Positions 51,808 to 59,960 of a DNA stretch of 64,000 bases are shown here, piece by piece. The position numbers were made by a program, and so were the translations under genes. The stretch is from Ardenticatenaceae bacterium (GTDB lineage: Bacteria; Chloroflexota; Anaerolineae; Promineifilales; Promineifilaceae), in the NCBI GenBank assembly GCA_020634455.1, contig JACKBQ010000001.1:4030001-4094000 (forward strand), written 5' to 3'. The first letter of the stretch is position 1, and each line of letters opens with the position of its first letter. The notes beneath the pieces are model-generated. The model ran no database searches and was not told the origin of the DNA. It saw only the letters and a program-made list of their open reading frames with translations.

Positions 51808-52028
51808 CAAAAAAACCACCAGCTTGTGGCTGGTGGCTGAATAATTCCTTGTTGTAGAGAGCCTTTCTCAACTTTTAGCTTGGCATTGGTTTGACCCTTT
51901 TGACCGCAAGATTTCTCTTCGTCCAGGGAGCCAACTGACCATAACTTCGCCGGTACTCTTATTTTTGGCTCTCTACATTGCAGATAATAACGGCCGTTTC
52001 TTACAATAATCCTGAAGTAGCTCCACAT
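51808..52028 (-). other. Short minus-strand transcription unit: structured RNA or degenerate small gene
   Basis: An intrinsic terminator on the minus strand (stem CCACCAGC/GCTGGTGG, 51816-51836, then a T-run) has no gene before it. Upstream is an 11-bp perfect inverted repeat (51853-51863 with 51967-51977) enclosing 103 nt. A possible small frame starts at ATG 52028 just after GGATAGGA (MWSYFRIIVRNGRYYLQ, later KLWSVGSLD). It reads through the terminator to 51762, so it may be a truncated gene. The 420-bp gap 51704-52129 has no other gene candidate. Confidence 0.35.
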
Positions 52029-52071
52029 TCCTATCCCTAAAAAATATTGGCAATCAGCAGCCTGAACTAAC

Positions 52072-52120
52072 TTGACATAGGTAAATTTTAACTTGACATA
52101 GTGATGAGCCGTGCTACACT
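52072..52120 (+). promoter_or_regulatory. Promoter with duplicated TTGACATAG box, predicted leaderless start
   Basis: TTGACA (52093-52098) and TACACT (52115-52120) are 16 bp apart, and the ATG at 52130 lies ten bases after the -10, so transcription should begin within a few bases of the start codon. AACTTGACATAG also occurs at 52070-52081, exactly 21 bp (two helical turns) upstream, which could be an operator repeat. Confidence 0.65.
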
Positions 52121-52129
52121 GGCAGCAAC

Positions 52130-54487
52130 ATGCGCGCAAGATTTCGGCAGGCCGCAAACAAGGTCTGGCAAGCACTTTTGGCAGTAAGTAACTCCGTCTG
52201 GCTCTTTCTTGGCCGACTTGGTTTGGCGTTCCGCAATCTCCTCACCTGGCTCATCTGGAAACCCCTGTTTTACCTAACCATGCCGTTCTGGCTGCCCCTA
52301 CGCTGGCTACTTTGGGACACGTTGGCCGCTATTGTGCCCCCAACCTGGCATTTTGTAGGCCGTATGGGGCTGGCACTGCGCCATTTGCTAACGGCCTATC
52401 TGTGGCGTGGCATACGCAATTTTGTGATACGGCCGTTCCTCTGGCTGTACCGCCGGGTGATCAAAGCGTTTACGCTGTGGCTGCTGCGCACCATCTGGCT
52501 GGGAATTTGCTGGCTGGGGGCGCATATTCGTCGCTTTGGCCGCTTTGTTTGGGACAAAACTGCGCCACAGCGGGCGGTGTACGGCCGTCGCGTCAGTTCT
52601 CGTTGGCGGTTGCTCAAGGCCAATCTGCGCGTCACATTCCGCCGACCCAAAGCGCCTGCGGCTGCCCTGGTTGCTCCCAAACGGCCGCGTGAAAATCTGC
52701 GGGCGGTGCGCACGTTCCGTCTGGCAACGGCCGTTGCCGCCGTGGCGCTGCTTGCGGTGGTCGGCTTGCTCAGTACGCGGGAGCCGCGTTCAACGGCTGT
52801 GGCGGATGATCGGCCGTTTGAAACCGCTACGCCGCAAATCATTGTCCTTACCCCTACGCCTGTTCCGCCTACGCCGACCGTCATCCCTACTGTTTCTGTA
52901 AAGCTGACGCCGTGGGCTACGCCCAACCCGCTGGATGGTGGCGGGGCCGTAATTTTTACCCAGCATGTTGACGGCAACAGCGACATCTATATTTTGCCTG
53001 TGGGCCAGGCTGAACCAATCCGGCTAACGTCTCATCCAGCCGAAGATCGCGATCCCGCCTGGGGGCCAGATGGTACCGAGATTGCTTTTGCCTCACGCCG
53101 GGATGGCAATTGGGAGCTGTACGTCTACAACATTCCCAACCGCGAACTGCGCCGCGTGACCCGTGATCTGGCTTATGATGCCGCGCCTACCTGGTCGCCC
53201 GATGGTCAATGGCTAGCTTACGAATCGTACCGGGACGGCAATCTGGATATCTACCTCATCAAGGCCGACGGCAGCGAAGGCCCGTTCCGCCTGACGGATG
53301 ACGCTGCGCCTGATTTTGCGCCAGCGTGGTCGCCGGGTGGACGGCACATTGCCTTCACCAGCCTGCGTGGTGGGAGTCGGGATATTTTTGTGCGGTCGCT
53401 GGATGCGGGCATGAATGGGGGCATGGTGAATTTGACGCAATCTCCTGCTTTGGCTGAGGATGAGGCGGCGTTTTCGCCAGACGGCCGTACCCTCGTTTAC
53501 GCCGAGCAAAGCGCTGGTTTCCCCGTCATGTATGCTTTGCCCCTGACGGAAGATTATCAACCAGCGGAACCCGCCTACGGTTTGGGCCAGCAGGGGCACT
53601 CGCCAGCCTGGTCTCCAGATCGCCGGTCTGTGCTATTTGTGTATGACCAGGGTGGGCGCAGCTTTTTGCTTTCTGGCAGCGTGGAGGCGTGGAGTGTGGT
53701 GCCGCAGATGTTTGTGACAGACGGCCGTATCGAAGACCCCTCCTGGACGGCGACGCGATTGACCCCGGACATGACCAGTCGCCTGCAAAATATTGACCGA
53801 TTGACTGACCCCGAACCGCTGTTTGTGGAAGCATTGGCCGAATCTCAGGGAGGCCAACCGTCTTCGCTTCTGTTCCCTGTAGAAGTGAACGCGCCGTCGC
53901 CGTACCTGAGTGACGCTGTAGACCAATCCTTTGCCGCGCTGCGCCAGCGGGTAATTGTCGAGGCGGGTTGGGACTTTTTGGGTCAGCTCGATGGCATGTT
54001 TGAGTCGCTCGATGCCCGTCCGCTGCCGGGGCAGTCGGCTCAATCGTGGAACAAGGCGGGGCGCGCTTTTGACCTGTATTTCCGCGAGGCGTTGGGTTTT
54101 GCGCCGCAGGTGGAGTTGGTGAAACTGGAGCTGAATGGTGAGGTTTACTGGCGCGTTTTTGTGAAAACGGCCGTTCAAGATGGCAGCCAGGGCGAACCGT
54201 TACTGGCGCTCACCTGGGATTTGCAAGCGCGAAGCGGCGACGACCCCAGCTATTACGAACAGGGCGGCAAATGGCGTGACGCCGTGCCCGAAGGATATTA
54301 CATAGATTTTACCGCGTTGGCCGCCGATTATGGCTGGAGTTGGGTGCCAGCCAACCCCAATTGGCGCACTTATTTCCCCGACATTCGCTTTTGGCATTAC
54401 GAAAAGCGGGATGGCCTCACCTGGGAAGCGGCAATGCGCCAGCTTTACAGCGATGAAGAATTGGCGACTGTGCTGGAACGGCCGTAA
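52130..54487 (+). CDS. Membrane-anchored TolB-like beta-propeller protein
   Basis: The 785-aa protein has a Trp/Arg-rich amphipathic N-terminal region (about 1-180), possibly lying on or crossing the membrane. A clear transmembrane helix follows (about 197-215), then a Thr/Pro linker. A beta-propeller of TolB/PD40 blades comes next (about 270-520; repeated WSPDGxxLAYxSxRDGNxDIY patterns). The C-terminal domain (about 540-785) is unrecognised. The propeller should lie outside the cytosol. No Shine-Dalgarno precedes the ATG, in line with the leaderless promoter. The M23 lipoprotein gene follows after 45 bp, which suggests joint function at the envelope. Confidence 0.8.
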   Translation: MRARFRQAANKVWQALLAVSNSVWLFLGRLGLAFRNLLTWLIWKPLFYLTMPFWLPLRWLLWDTLAAIVPPTWHFVGRMGLALRHLLTAYLWRGIRNFVIRPFLWLYRRVIKAFTLWLLRTIWLGICWLGAHIRRFGRFVWDKTAPQRAVYGRRVSSRWRLLKANLRVTFRRPKAPAAALVAPKRPRENLRAVRTFRLATAVAAVALLAVVGLLSTREPRSTAVADDRPFETATPQIIVLTPTPVPPTPTVIPTVSVKLTPWATPNPLDGGGAVIFTQHVDGNSDIYILPVGQAEPIRLTSHPAEDRDPAWGPDGTEIAFASRRDGNWELYVYNIPNRELRRVTRDLAYDAAPTWSPDGQWLAYESYRDGNLDIYLIKADGSEGPFRLTDDAAPDFAPAWSPGGRHIAFTSLRGGSRDIFVRSLDAGMNGGMVNLTQSPALAEDEAAFSPDGRTLVYAEQSAGFPVMYALPLTEDYQPAEPAYGLGQQGHSPAWSPDRRSVLFVYDQGGRSFLLSGSVEAWSVVPQMFVTDGRIEDPSWTATRLTPDMTSRLQNIDRLTDPEPLFVEALAESQGGQPSSLLFPVEVNAPSPYLSDAVDQSFAALRQRVIVEAGWDFLGQLDGMFESLDARPLPGQSAQSWNKAGRAFDLYFREALGFAPQVELVKLELNGEVYWRVFVKTAVQDGSQGEPLLALTWDLQARSGDDPSYYEQGGKWRDAVPEGYYIDFTALAADYGWSWVPANPNWRTYFPDIRFWHYEKRDGLTWEAAMRQLYSDEELATVLERP

Positions 54488-54516
54488 TCCCCCATGATTT
54501 CCCCCTCAAAAAACAA

Positions 54517-54620
54517 ACCTCCGGGAGGTTTCATGAAAAACCAGGCTGGCACAAAAAACCTCCTGGAGGTTGACCTGCGCAGATTAAAAAAAAATCTGTG
54601 TCAATCAGTGTTAATCACTG
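54517..54620. repeat. AACCTCC(G/T)GGAGGTT palindromes and AATCTGTGT dispersed repeat within a gene start
   Basis: AAACCTCCGGGAGGTTT (54519-54535) and AACCTCCTGGAGGTT (54558-54572) are near-copies of one palindrome, followed by GCGCAGATTA...AATCTGTGTCAATC. Both types are intergenic dispersed repeats; here they encode the N-terminal residues of the M23 lipoprotein. Confidence 0.6.
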
Positions 54621-55744
54621 TCCTGTTATTATTTTTAATCGGTTGTAGCAGCGAAGAGATTGCGCCGCCGACCCTGGTGCCACTGCTGGATTTGCCCCCA
54701 GCGCAGCAAACAGAATTTGCCGTCACGGCCGAATCAAGCCCGCCGTTGATGGACGGGGAGCGTACGAGCAATGTCAACCGCCCAGCCAGTGTTCCCACGC
54801 CAGTGGGCGTGGGCATTCGCCCCAGCGAAGCAGAGCAGCTTTGGGTGCCGGACGCTGGCCCAGAACCGCCTGAAGGTTGGCGACCACCACCTTACGATGT
54901 GCCCCTCTCGCTCCACTATGATGATCATTACTGGCTGGCGCGACCTCTGCCTTCTGGCAGTCGCAATTACGATTTGGAGTGGTATCCGTACGGCAATGAT
55001 GTCCAACTGCCGGAATTGCCTGCTTACCGCATTCATCACGGCATAGATTTTCCAAACCAGACGGGAACGCCTGTACTGGCGGCTGGCAGCGGCACGGTGG
55101 TCTTCGCTGGGCCATTCCCCAGCCCGCTGGATGGCGTGAATTATTACGGGAACACGGTCGTCATTCAACATGATTGGCAGTGGCAAGGATTGGATGTGTT
55201 TACGCTGTACGCCCACACGCTGGAACTGTTTGTGCAAGAGGGTGACATTGTTCAGCAGGGGCAGCTGATTGCTGGCGTGGGCAGCTCAGGCGAGGTGAGC
55301 GGGCCGCATTTGCATTTTGAAGTGCGCGTGGGTAGCAATAATTACAATGATGCCCGGAATCCGGCATTGTGGTTAGCGCCATTTGAGGGATGGGGTACGC
55401 TGGCAGGGCGGTTTGTGGATAAAAACAGCCAGATGATTTCCAGTGCCAGCCTGACGTTGACGCCGCTTGATGTGGATACGGCCGTTCGCAAACAGCGCAC
55501 TTACTATCCCACCGTCCGCTCAGATCAAGTGTGGCGGGAAAATTTTGTGTTTGGCGATGTGCCTGCGGGCCACTACCGCCTGACAATTGACGCCAACGAC
55601 GGCGTGCACATTTACCAGCGCGAGGTTACGATTTTTCCTGGGCAAACCAGCTTTGAGATAATCTCTACGAACTTCGAGTTTGTGCCGACGCCTACACCGG
55701 TGCCTGTTGAGACAGTAGCGGCAACACCCGAACCAGAAAACTAA
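54533..55744 (+). CDS. M23-family peptidase lipoprotein
   Basis: The 403-aa protein is a probable cell-wall endopeptidase of the LytM/M23 family, anchored by a lipobox (LIGC, Cys about residue 39). The zinc-binding motifs are HHGIDFPNQTGTPVLAA (His and Asp) and GPHLHFEV (HxH), within about residues 160-290, followed by a beta-sandwich C-terminal domain and a Thr/Pro tail. The N-terminal 25 residues before the hydrophobic core are encoded by dispersed repeats, so the original start is uncertain; ATG 54494 is an alternative. It follows the TolB-like gene closely. Its end overlaps the convergent receiver gene by 4 bp. Confidence 0.88.
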   Translation: MKNQAGTKNLLEVDLRRLKKNLCQSVLITVLLLFLIGCSSEEIAPPTLVPLLDLPPAQQTEFAVTAESSPPLMDGERTSNVNRPASVPTPVGVGIRPSEAEQLWVPDAGPEPPEGWRPPPYDVPLSLHYDDHYWLARPLPSGSRNYDLEWYPYGNDVQLPELPAYRIHHGIDFPNQTGTPVLAAGSGTVVFAGPFPSPLDGVNYYGNTVVIQHDWQWQGLDVFTLYAHTLELFVQEGDIVQQGQLIAGVGSSGEVSGPHLHFEVRVGSNNYNDARNPALWLAPFEGWGTLAGRFVDKNSQMISSASLTLTPLDVDTAVRKQRTYYPTVRSDQVWRENFVFGDVPAGHYRLTIDANDGVHIYQREVTIFPGQTSFEIISTNFEFVPTPTPVPVETVAATPEPEN

Positions 55745-56130
55745 TGTAACAGATTGTTGTGTGTGGGGAAATTATCTGCCTTGAGAACAAATTCGATGTG
55801 CTGGATAAGCTGCATAGGCGTAAAATCTTTGCCCATGAACCCTTCTGCGCCTAAAGCAATCGCTTTTGATTCGTTTTGGGGTGTGTCGTAGGCGGTCACA
55901 AAAATGATGGGAATGGACGTGAACTCCCGGAGACGATGGTACAGTTCCCAGCCGTCAATTTCTGGCATCATCAAGTCCACCAAGATTAAGTCTGGCATAC
56001 CTTCCCTGGCTTTATCCAAGCCTTCGAGTCCGCTAAAGGCAACCTCAGTTTCATAACCAGCCAACTGCACCATATCTTGCAAGAGCTGTACCATTTGGGG
56101 GTTGTCGTCTACTACGAGAATAACTGGCAT
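55741..56130 (-). CDS. Single-domain response regulator (receiver)
   Basis: The 129-aa CheY-like receiver has no output domain. Acidic pocket VVDDN, phospho-acceptor Asp in LILVDLMMPEIDG, the Thr/Ser position in IIFVTAYD, and the conserved Lys in FMGKDF are all present, so it should be phosphorylated. AAAGGATAT lies before ATG 56130. No kinase gene is adjacent; kinases at 18617 and 61545 in this window are candidates only by proximity. Confidence 0.93.
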   Translation of the reverse strand: MPVILVVDDNPQMVQLLQDMVQLAGYETEVAFSGLEGLDKAREGMPDLILVDLMMPEIDGWELYHRLREFTSIPIIFVTAYDTPQNESKAIALGAEGFMGKDFTPMQLIQHIEFVLKADNFPTHNNLLH

Positions 56131-56234
56131 TTATATCCTTTTGTACTGGAGCACACTTCAATTTTGCTCCGTACCAAGGTGGCATTTTAACCTAAAAAGA
56201 AATTTGAGAAAAATCTAAAAGTTTACATAATACG

Positions 56235-56264
56235 TTGACACTATTTTAGAACTTATGCTAAAAT
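56235..56264 (+). promoter_or_regulatory. Promoter placing the transcript start at the ATG of the transglycosylase gene
   Basis: TTGACA (56235-56240) and extended -10 TGC-TAAAAT (56259-56264) are separated by 18 bp. The ATG at 56271 lies seven bases after the -10, which is where transcription should start, so a leaderless mRNA is predicted. Confidence 0.65.
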
Positions 56265-56270
56265 TTTGGC

Positions 56271-57266
56271 ATGGTTTCGCACGGATTTATGGTGAAATTT
56301 AGGCAATTTGGAAGGCGATACGGCCGTTTCTTCATCGTTGGCTTGCTGCTGGGTGGCTTGCTTTTGCTGCTAAAACCCTCAGAGACCAGCGCTGCCTCAC
56401 GGCACGGTCTACATCGCACCGAAAGCCGTCCAGAAGCCGCGTTACTTTCGCCAATGTGGGGGCCAACTATTGCGCAATGGTCCACCTACATCGGCGTACT
56501 GGCAGAGACGCACGGCCTGGCTCCAGATTTTATAGCTGCAGTGATTAAAGAAGAGTCGAACGGCCGTACCGATGGCATCAGCACGGTGGGGGCTGTAGGC
56601 TTGATGGGTGTCATGCCGCAAGGGCCAGGCCTGGAATGGCGACCCACCACCGAAGAGTTGATGATTCCAGCGGTAAACTTGCGCTGGGGCGTTTCTATTT
56701 TGGCCGAAGTTGTGCGCCAGGCTGGGGGCGATTTGGCATCGGCTTTGGCGGCTTACAGCGGCGGCTGGGAATATGCGGGCAGCGCTGTGCCACAAGCGTA
56801 TGCGGCCAGCGTGTTAGACAATTACGCTCGCGCAATGCTCATTCGCCAGGGCATCTCCCCGGATATTGCCACGCAGTGGACCATTGCTGTAGAAATTAAC
56901 AAAGGGTATGTGCCACACGAATCGTATTTGGTGCTGGGTGAGCAGCCTGTTTCTGGCTTTTACACCTATGCTCCCCACCGCGTTTATGATTATGTGGATG
57001 ATTTCGGCCGTTCTTACTTTATTGATGGCTATGCTGTCCCCGTTGCCTTGGTGGTGCCCACCTATCCAGAAACCAGCAACCTGACACCTGGGCGTGGTAA
57101 TGAGATTGATCTTCATTTACAGGTTCGTTTAAGTGAGAATGCCGTCAAGATTGACACCAGCAATCCGCGTATTATTTTGGCTTGCTTGCCTAGCCTTAGC
57201 CGCCTGCGCGGCATTGCCAGCACCCGTTGGTTTGCCCCTTCTGGTTGCCCCTCCTGGCATAGATGA
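56271..57266 (+). CDS. Lytic transglycosylase (SLT-like) exported protein
   Basis: The 331-aa protein has an N-terminal membrane/signal segment (about 18-40). An SLT-like domain follows (about 65-200) with the catalytic Glu in VIKEESNGR, the GAVGLMGVMP motif, NLRWGVSIL and ALAAYSGG. The enzyme would cleave the glycan strands of peptidoglycan non-hydrolytically. The C-terminal 120 residues are unassigned. No Shine-Dalgarno precedes the start, which fits the leaderless promoter immediately upstream; ATG 56289 is an alternative. It joins the nearby M23 peptidase and LysM genes as a cell-wall function. Confidence 0.85.
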   Translation: MVSHGFMVKFRQFGRRYGRFFIVGLLLGGLLLLLKPSETSAASRHGLHRTESRPEAALLSPMWGPTIAQWSTYIGVLAETHGLAPDFIAAVIKEESNGRTDGISTVGAVGLMGVMPQGPGLEWRPTTEELMIPAVNLRWGVSILAEVVRQAGGDLASALAAYSGGWEYAGSAVPQAYAASVLDNYARAMLIRQGISPDIATQWTIAVEINKGYVPHESYLVLGEQPVSGFYTYAPHRVYDYVDDFGRSYFIDGYAVPVALVVPTYPETSNLTPGRGNEIDLHLQVRLSENAVKIDTSNPRIILACLPSLSRLRGIASTRWFAPSGCPSWHR

Positions 57267-57403
57267 TCCAGGTTTCGCTTCCTTAATTTAGGACAAACGT
57301 AATCGTTTCTGGTTTACCAATCTTTTATAAGATGTTGGTTGTTGCTTTTTTGCTTCGCTGATTGATTGCAGCGTTTGATTATTGTTGATAAGAATTTTTG
57401 CTT

Positions 57404-58156
57404 ATGCCTACACCGTTTATGCATCTGCACATTGCAGAACAGATATTTTCGATGGTTGCTGCCAATGGCAACGGACGTTTGCAACAAACCCTGGCTGCGG
57501 ACTGGCCTGCCTTTTATTTGGGCAGCGTCGCACCAGACGTTAATGCCATCTCCCCGCTGCCGCGAGAAGGCACTCACTTTTATGATGTGCCGCCCGCACC
57601 AGAGGAGACGGCTTACGGCGCTATGCTGGAAAAGCACCCACAGCTGACCGATTTTGGCAGAATGTCTGCCGGGCAAGCCGTGTTCGTAGCGGGCTACAGT
57701 GCCCATCTCATGCTTGATTTGATCTGGTTGCGTGAGATTGTTTACCCATTTTTCTTCAAGGCGGATCATTTGGGCGATCGTAAGCAGCGGCAGTTAACAC
57801 ATTTCATTTTGCTAACGTATCTGGACACGATTGCGTTTGAAGCGCTGCCGGAAACGGCCGTTTCCACCCTCGCCACCGCCCAGCCCAATCAATGGCTGCC
57901 GTTTGTTGAAGATGCCGTTTTGACCTCCTGGCAAGAGATGCTGGTCAACCAGCTTCATCCCGGCGCAATCACCAAAACCATCGAAATTTATGCAGGCCGT
58001 TTAAAAATGACCCCCACTGAGTTTGCCGCCAATTTGCATGATCAAAGCTGGATGCAGGCTCAGGTTTTTAACAAGATTCCCGTTGACGAGGTGCAGCACA
58101 TTTTGCAAACGGCCGTTCCCCGCAGTGTTGAGTTGATTAGCAGCTACCTGTCGTAG
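57404..58156 (+). CDS. Zinc-dependent phospholipase C-like protein
   Basis: The 250-aa protein begins with PTPFMHLHIAEQI and contains FYLGSVAPDV and GYSAHLMLDLIW. The N-terminal His and the spaced Asp/His residues match the zinc-dependent phospholipase C/S1-P1-like family (annotated ZnPLC-like) that binds metals with N-terminal and helical His/Asp residues. There is no signal peptide, so it may be cytosolic. Real substrates of such actinobacterial and chloroflexotal proteins are unknown. ATG at 57404 is chosen over the in-frame TTG at 57398 because the family typically begins at MPTPFxH. Confidence 0.7.
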   Translation: MPTPFMHLHIAEQIFSMVAANGNGRLQQTLAADWPAFYLGSVAPDVNAISPLPREGTHFYDVPPAPEETAYGAMLEKHPQLTDFGRMSAGQAVFVAGYSAHLMLDLIWLREIVYPFFFKADHLGDRKQRQLTHFILLTYLDTIAFEALPETAVSTLATAQPNQWLPFVEDAVLTSWQEMLVNQLHPGAITKTIEIYAGRLKMTPTEFAANLHDQSWMQAQVFNKIPVDEVQHILQTAVPRSVELISSYLS

Positions 58157-58204
58157 CCCGTAGCAAACACCACCATTACCCACTATGTTTAAAGGATATT
58201 CCTC

Positions 58205-59920
58205 ATGACTTCCCTTCCCACACTTTCCCCAATTCGCCATACCGTGCAGGCCCGATTTGCAGACGGCCGTGCGTTTGACGCGCCCGTGGGCACCACGCTG
58301 GAGACGTTTATTGAAGCCGCTCAACCAGAGACGAACGGCCGTATCGTCGCCGCACTCAAAAATGGCAGACTGCGTGAACTGTCCCACAAGCTGGATGAAG
58401 ATGCCCTGCTCGTCCCCGTCACCTCGGCCGATTCAGACGGCAGCCGCATTTACCGCCGCTCGCTCTGCTTTTTAATGATTGCCGCCGCCGATGAGATTTG
58501 GCCTGGCAAAATCATCACCATCCAGCATTCCATGCCATTTGGCGGCTATTACTGCGAATGTGAAGACCCAACCTGCCTGCAACCAGGCGGCTTGCAGCAG
58601 CTCAAGCAGCGAATGCGCGAACTGGTCAATGCCGATTTGCCCATTCATCAGGTGCGCGTGCCGCTGGATGAGGCGTTAGCACTCTTCCGGCAGGAGGGCG
58701 ATTTGGAGAAAGCGAATCTGTTTGCCAAGCGGCGCAAGGATTACCTGACCATGTATGAGCTAAACGGTGCGCGTGATTATTTTCATGGCTTTATGGTGCC
58801 GCGCACCAGCTTTTTGGATTTATTTGATTTACGGCCGTACAAAGACGGCTTCATTCTGCAATTCCCGCGCCGCCATGAGCCGGATCGCCTCCAGCCGTTT
58901 GAAGATGAACCTCGGCTGGCCCGCGTGTTTCAGGAGTACGATGATTGGCTGCGCATCATTGGCTTGCCCAGTGTGGCCTCATTGAACAGCGCTTTGGCGA
59001 ACGGCCGTTTGCAGCAAACCATCCTCGTTGCCGAAGCGTTCCATCAGCAGCAGTTGGCCCAAATTGCCGAAGAAATTGCCGGCCGTCGCCACAAGATCAA
59101 ACTTGTGCTCATTTCCGGGCCTACTTCGGCAGGGAAAACCACCTTTAGCAAGCGACTATCCATCCAGCTAATGGCGCGGGGCATCTTCCCGCTGGCCATT
59201 GGCATGGACAACTATTTTGTAGACCGCAGCCTAACTCCACGAGATGAAAATGGCGATTTTGATTTTGAAGCGCTAGAAGCTGTAGATGTGCCGCTTTTCC
59301 GCGAACATTTGAAGCTGCTGATGCAGGGCGAAACGATTCAACAGCCCATTTATAACTTCCACACCGGCATGAGGGAACAAGGCCCAGACTTGCAAATTGG
59401 CCCAGAGCACGTTTTGTTGATCGAAGGCATTCATGGGTTAAACCCAAAAATCGTGGAGGGCATTCCCCCGGAGGCCATGTATCGGGTCTTCATTTCTGCC
59501 TTTACGCAGCTAAATTTGGATAAGCACAACCGCGTGCCCACCACCGACACGCGCCTGCTGCGTCGCATTGTGCGTGATGCGGCCCATCGTGGCTACTCTG
59601 CCGCCGACACCATTGCCCGTTGGCCCAGCGTGCGCCGGGGCGAAAAGCGGCATATCTTTCCGTACCAAAACAATGCCAACGTCTTCTTCAATTCGGCGCT
59701 GGTGTATGAGATGTCGGCGATGAAGCGGTTGGCGGAGCCACTGCTGCTGCAAGTGGAGCCGGGCACGCCGGAGCGCATCGAGGCCAACCGGCTACTGGCC
59801 TTCTTGCAATGGTTCGATCCCATCCCGGCGGAAGGGCTGGACCTGATTGCCAGCGATTCTATTTTGCGCGAGTTTATAGGCGGTTCAATTTTAGAGAAGT
59901 TTGAGCCGTGGCATGGGTAA
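58205..59920 (+). CDS. Uridine kinase-like nucleoside kinase with TGS/ThrRS-like N terminus
   Basis: The 571-aa protein has a TGS-like N-terminal domain (about 10-75) and a segment resembling the threonyl-tRNA synthetase second additional domain (about 80-230; FGGYYCECEDP, YLTMYELNGARDYF). A P-loop uridine kinase/phosphoribulokinase domain follows (about 295-500): Walker A SGPTSAGKTTFSKRL, then IGMDNYFVDRSLTPRDE, FDFEALEAVD and LLIEGIHGL. This fusion is a known bacterial nucleoside kinase type. The kinase part probably phosphorylates a nucleoside, with uridine or cytidine likely; the synthetase-like parts may be regulatory. AAAGGA lies before the ATG. Confidence 0.9.
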   Translation: MTSLPTLSPIRHTVQARFADGRAFDAPVGTTLETFIEAAQPETNGRIVAALKNGRLRELSHKLDEDALLVPVTSADSDGSRIYRRSLCFLMIAAADEIWPGKIITIQHSMPFGGYYCECEDPTCLQPGGLQQLKQRMRELVNADLPIHQVRVPLDEALALFRQEGDLEKANLFAKRRKDYLTMYELNGARDYFHGFMVPRTSFLDLFDLRPYKDGFILQFPRRHEPDRLQPFEDEPRLARVFQEYDDWLRIIGLPSVASLNSALANGRLQQTILVAEAFHQQQLAQIAEEIAGRRHKIKLVLISGPTSAGKTTFSKRLSIQLMARGIFPLAIGMDNYFVDRSLTPRDENGDFDFEALEAVDVPLFREHLKLLMQGETIQQPIYNFHTGMREQGPDLQIGPEHVLLIEGIHGLNPKIVEGIPPEAMYRVFISAFTQLNLDKHNRVPTTDTRLLRRIVRDAAHRGYSAADTIARWPSVRRGEKRHIFPYQNNANVFFNSALVYEMSAMKRLAEPLLLQVEPGTPERIEANRLLAFLQWFDPIPAEGLDLIASDSILREFIGGSILEKFEPWHG

Positions 59921-59960
59921 CGGTGAACGGTGGTCGGTTTTACCGATAACGGATTACCGT

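Noticed and set aside
52029..52175. Upstream part of the 137-codon frame starting at 52175 on the minus strand
   Set aside because: It reads through the promoter and start of the TolB-like gene. Only the part from 52028 has a ribosome-binding site, and even that is doubtful.
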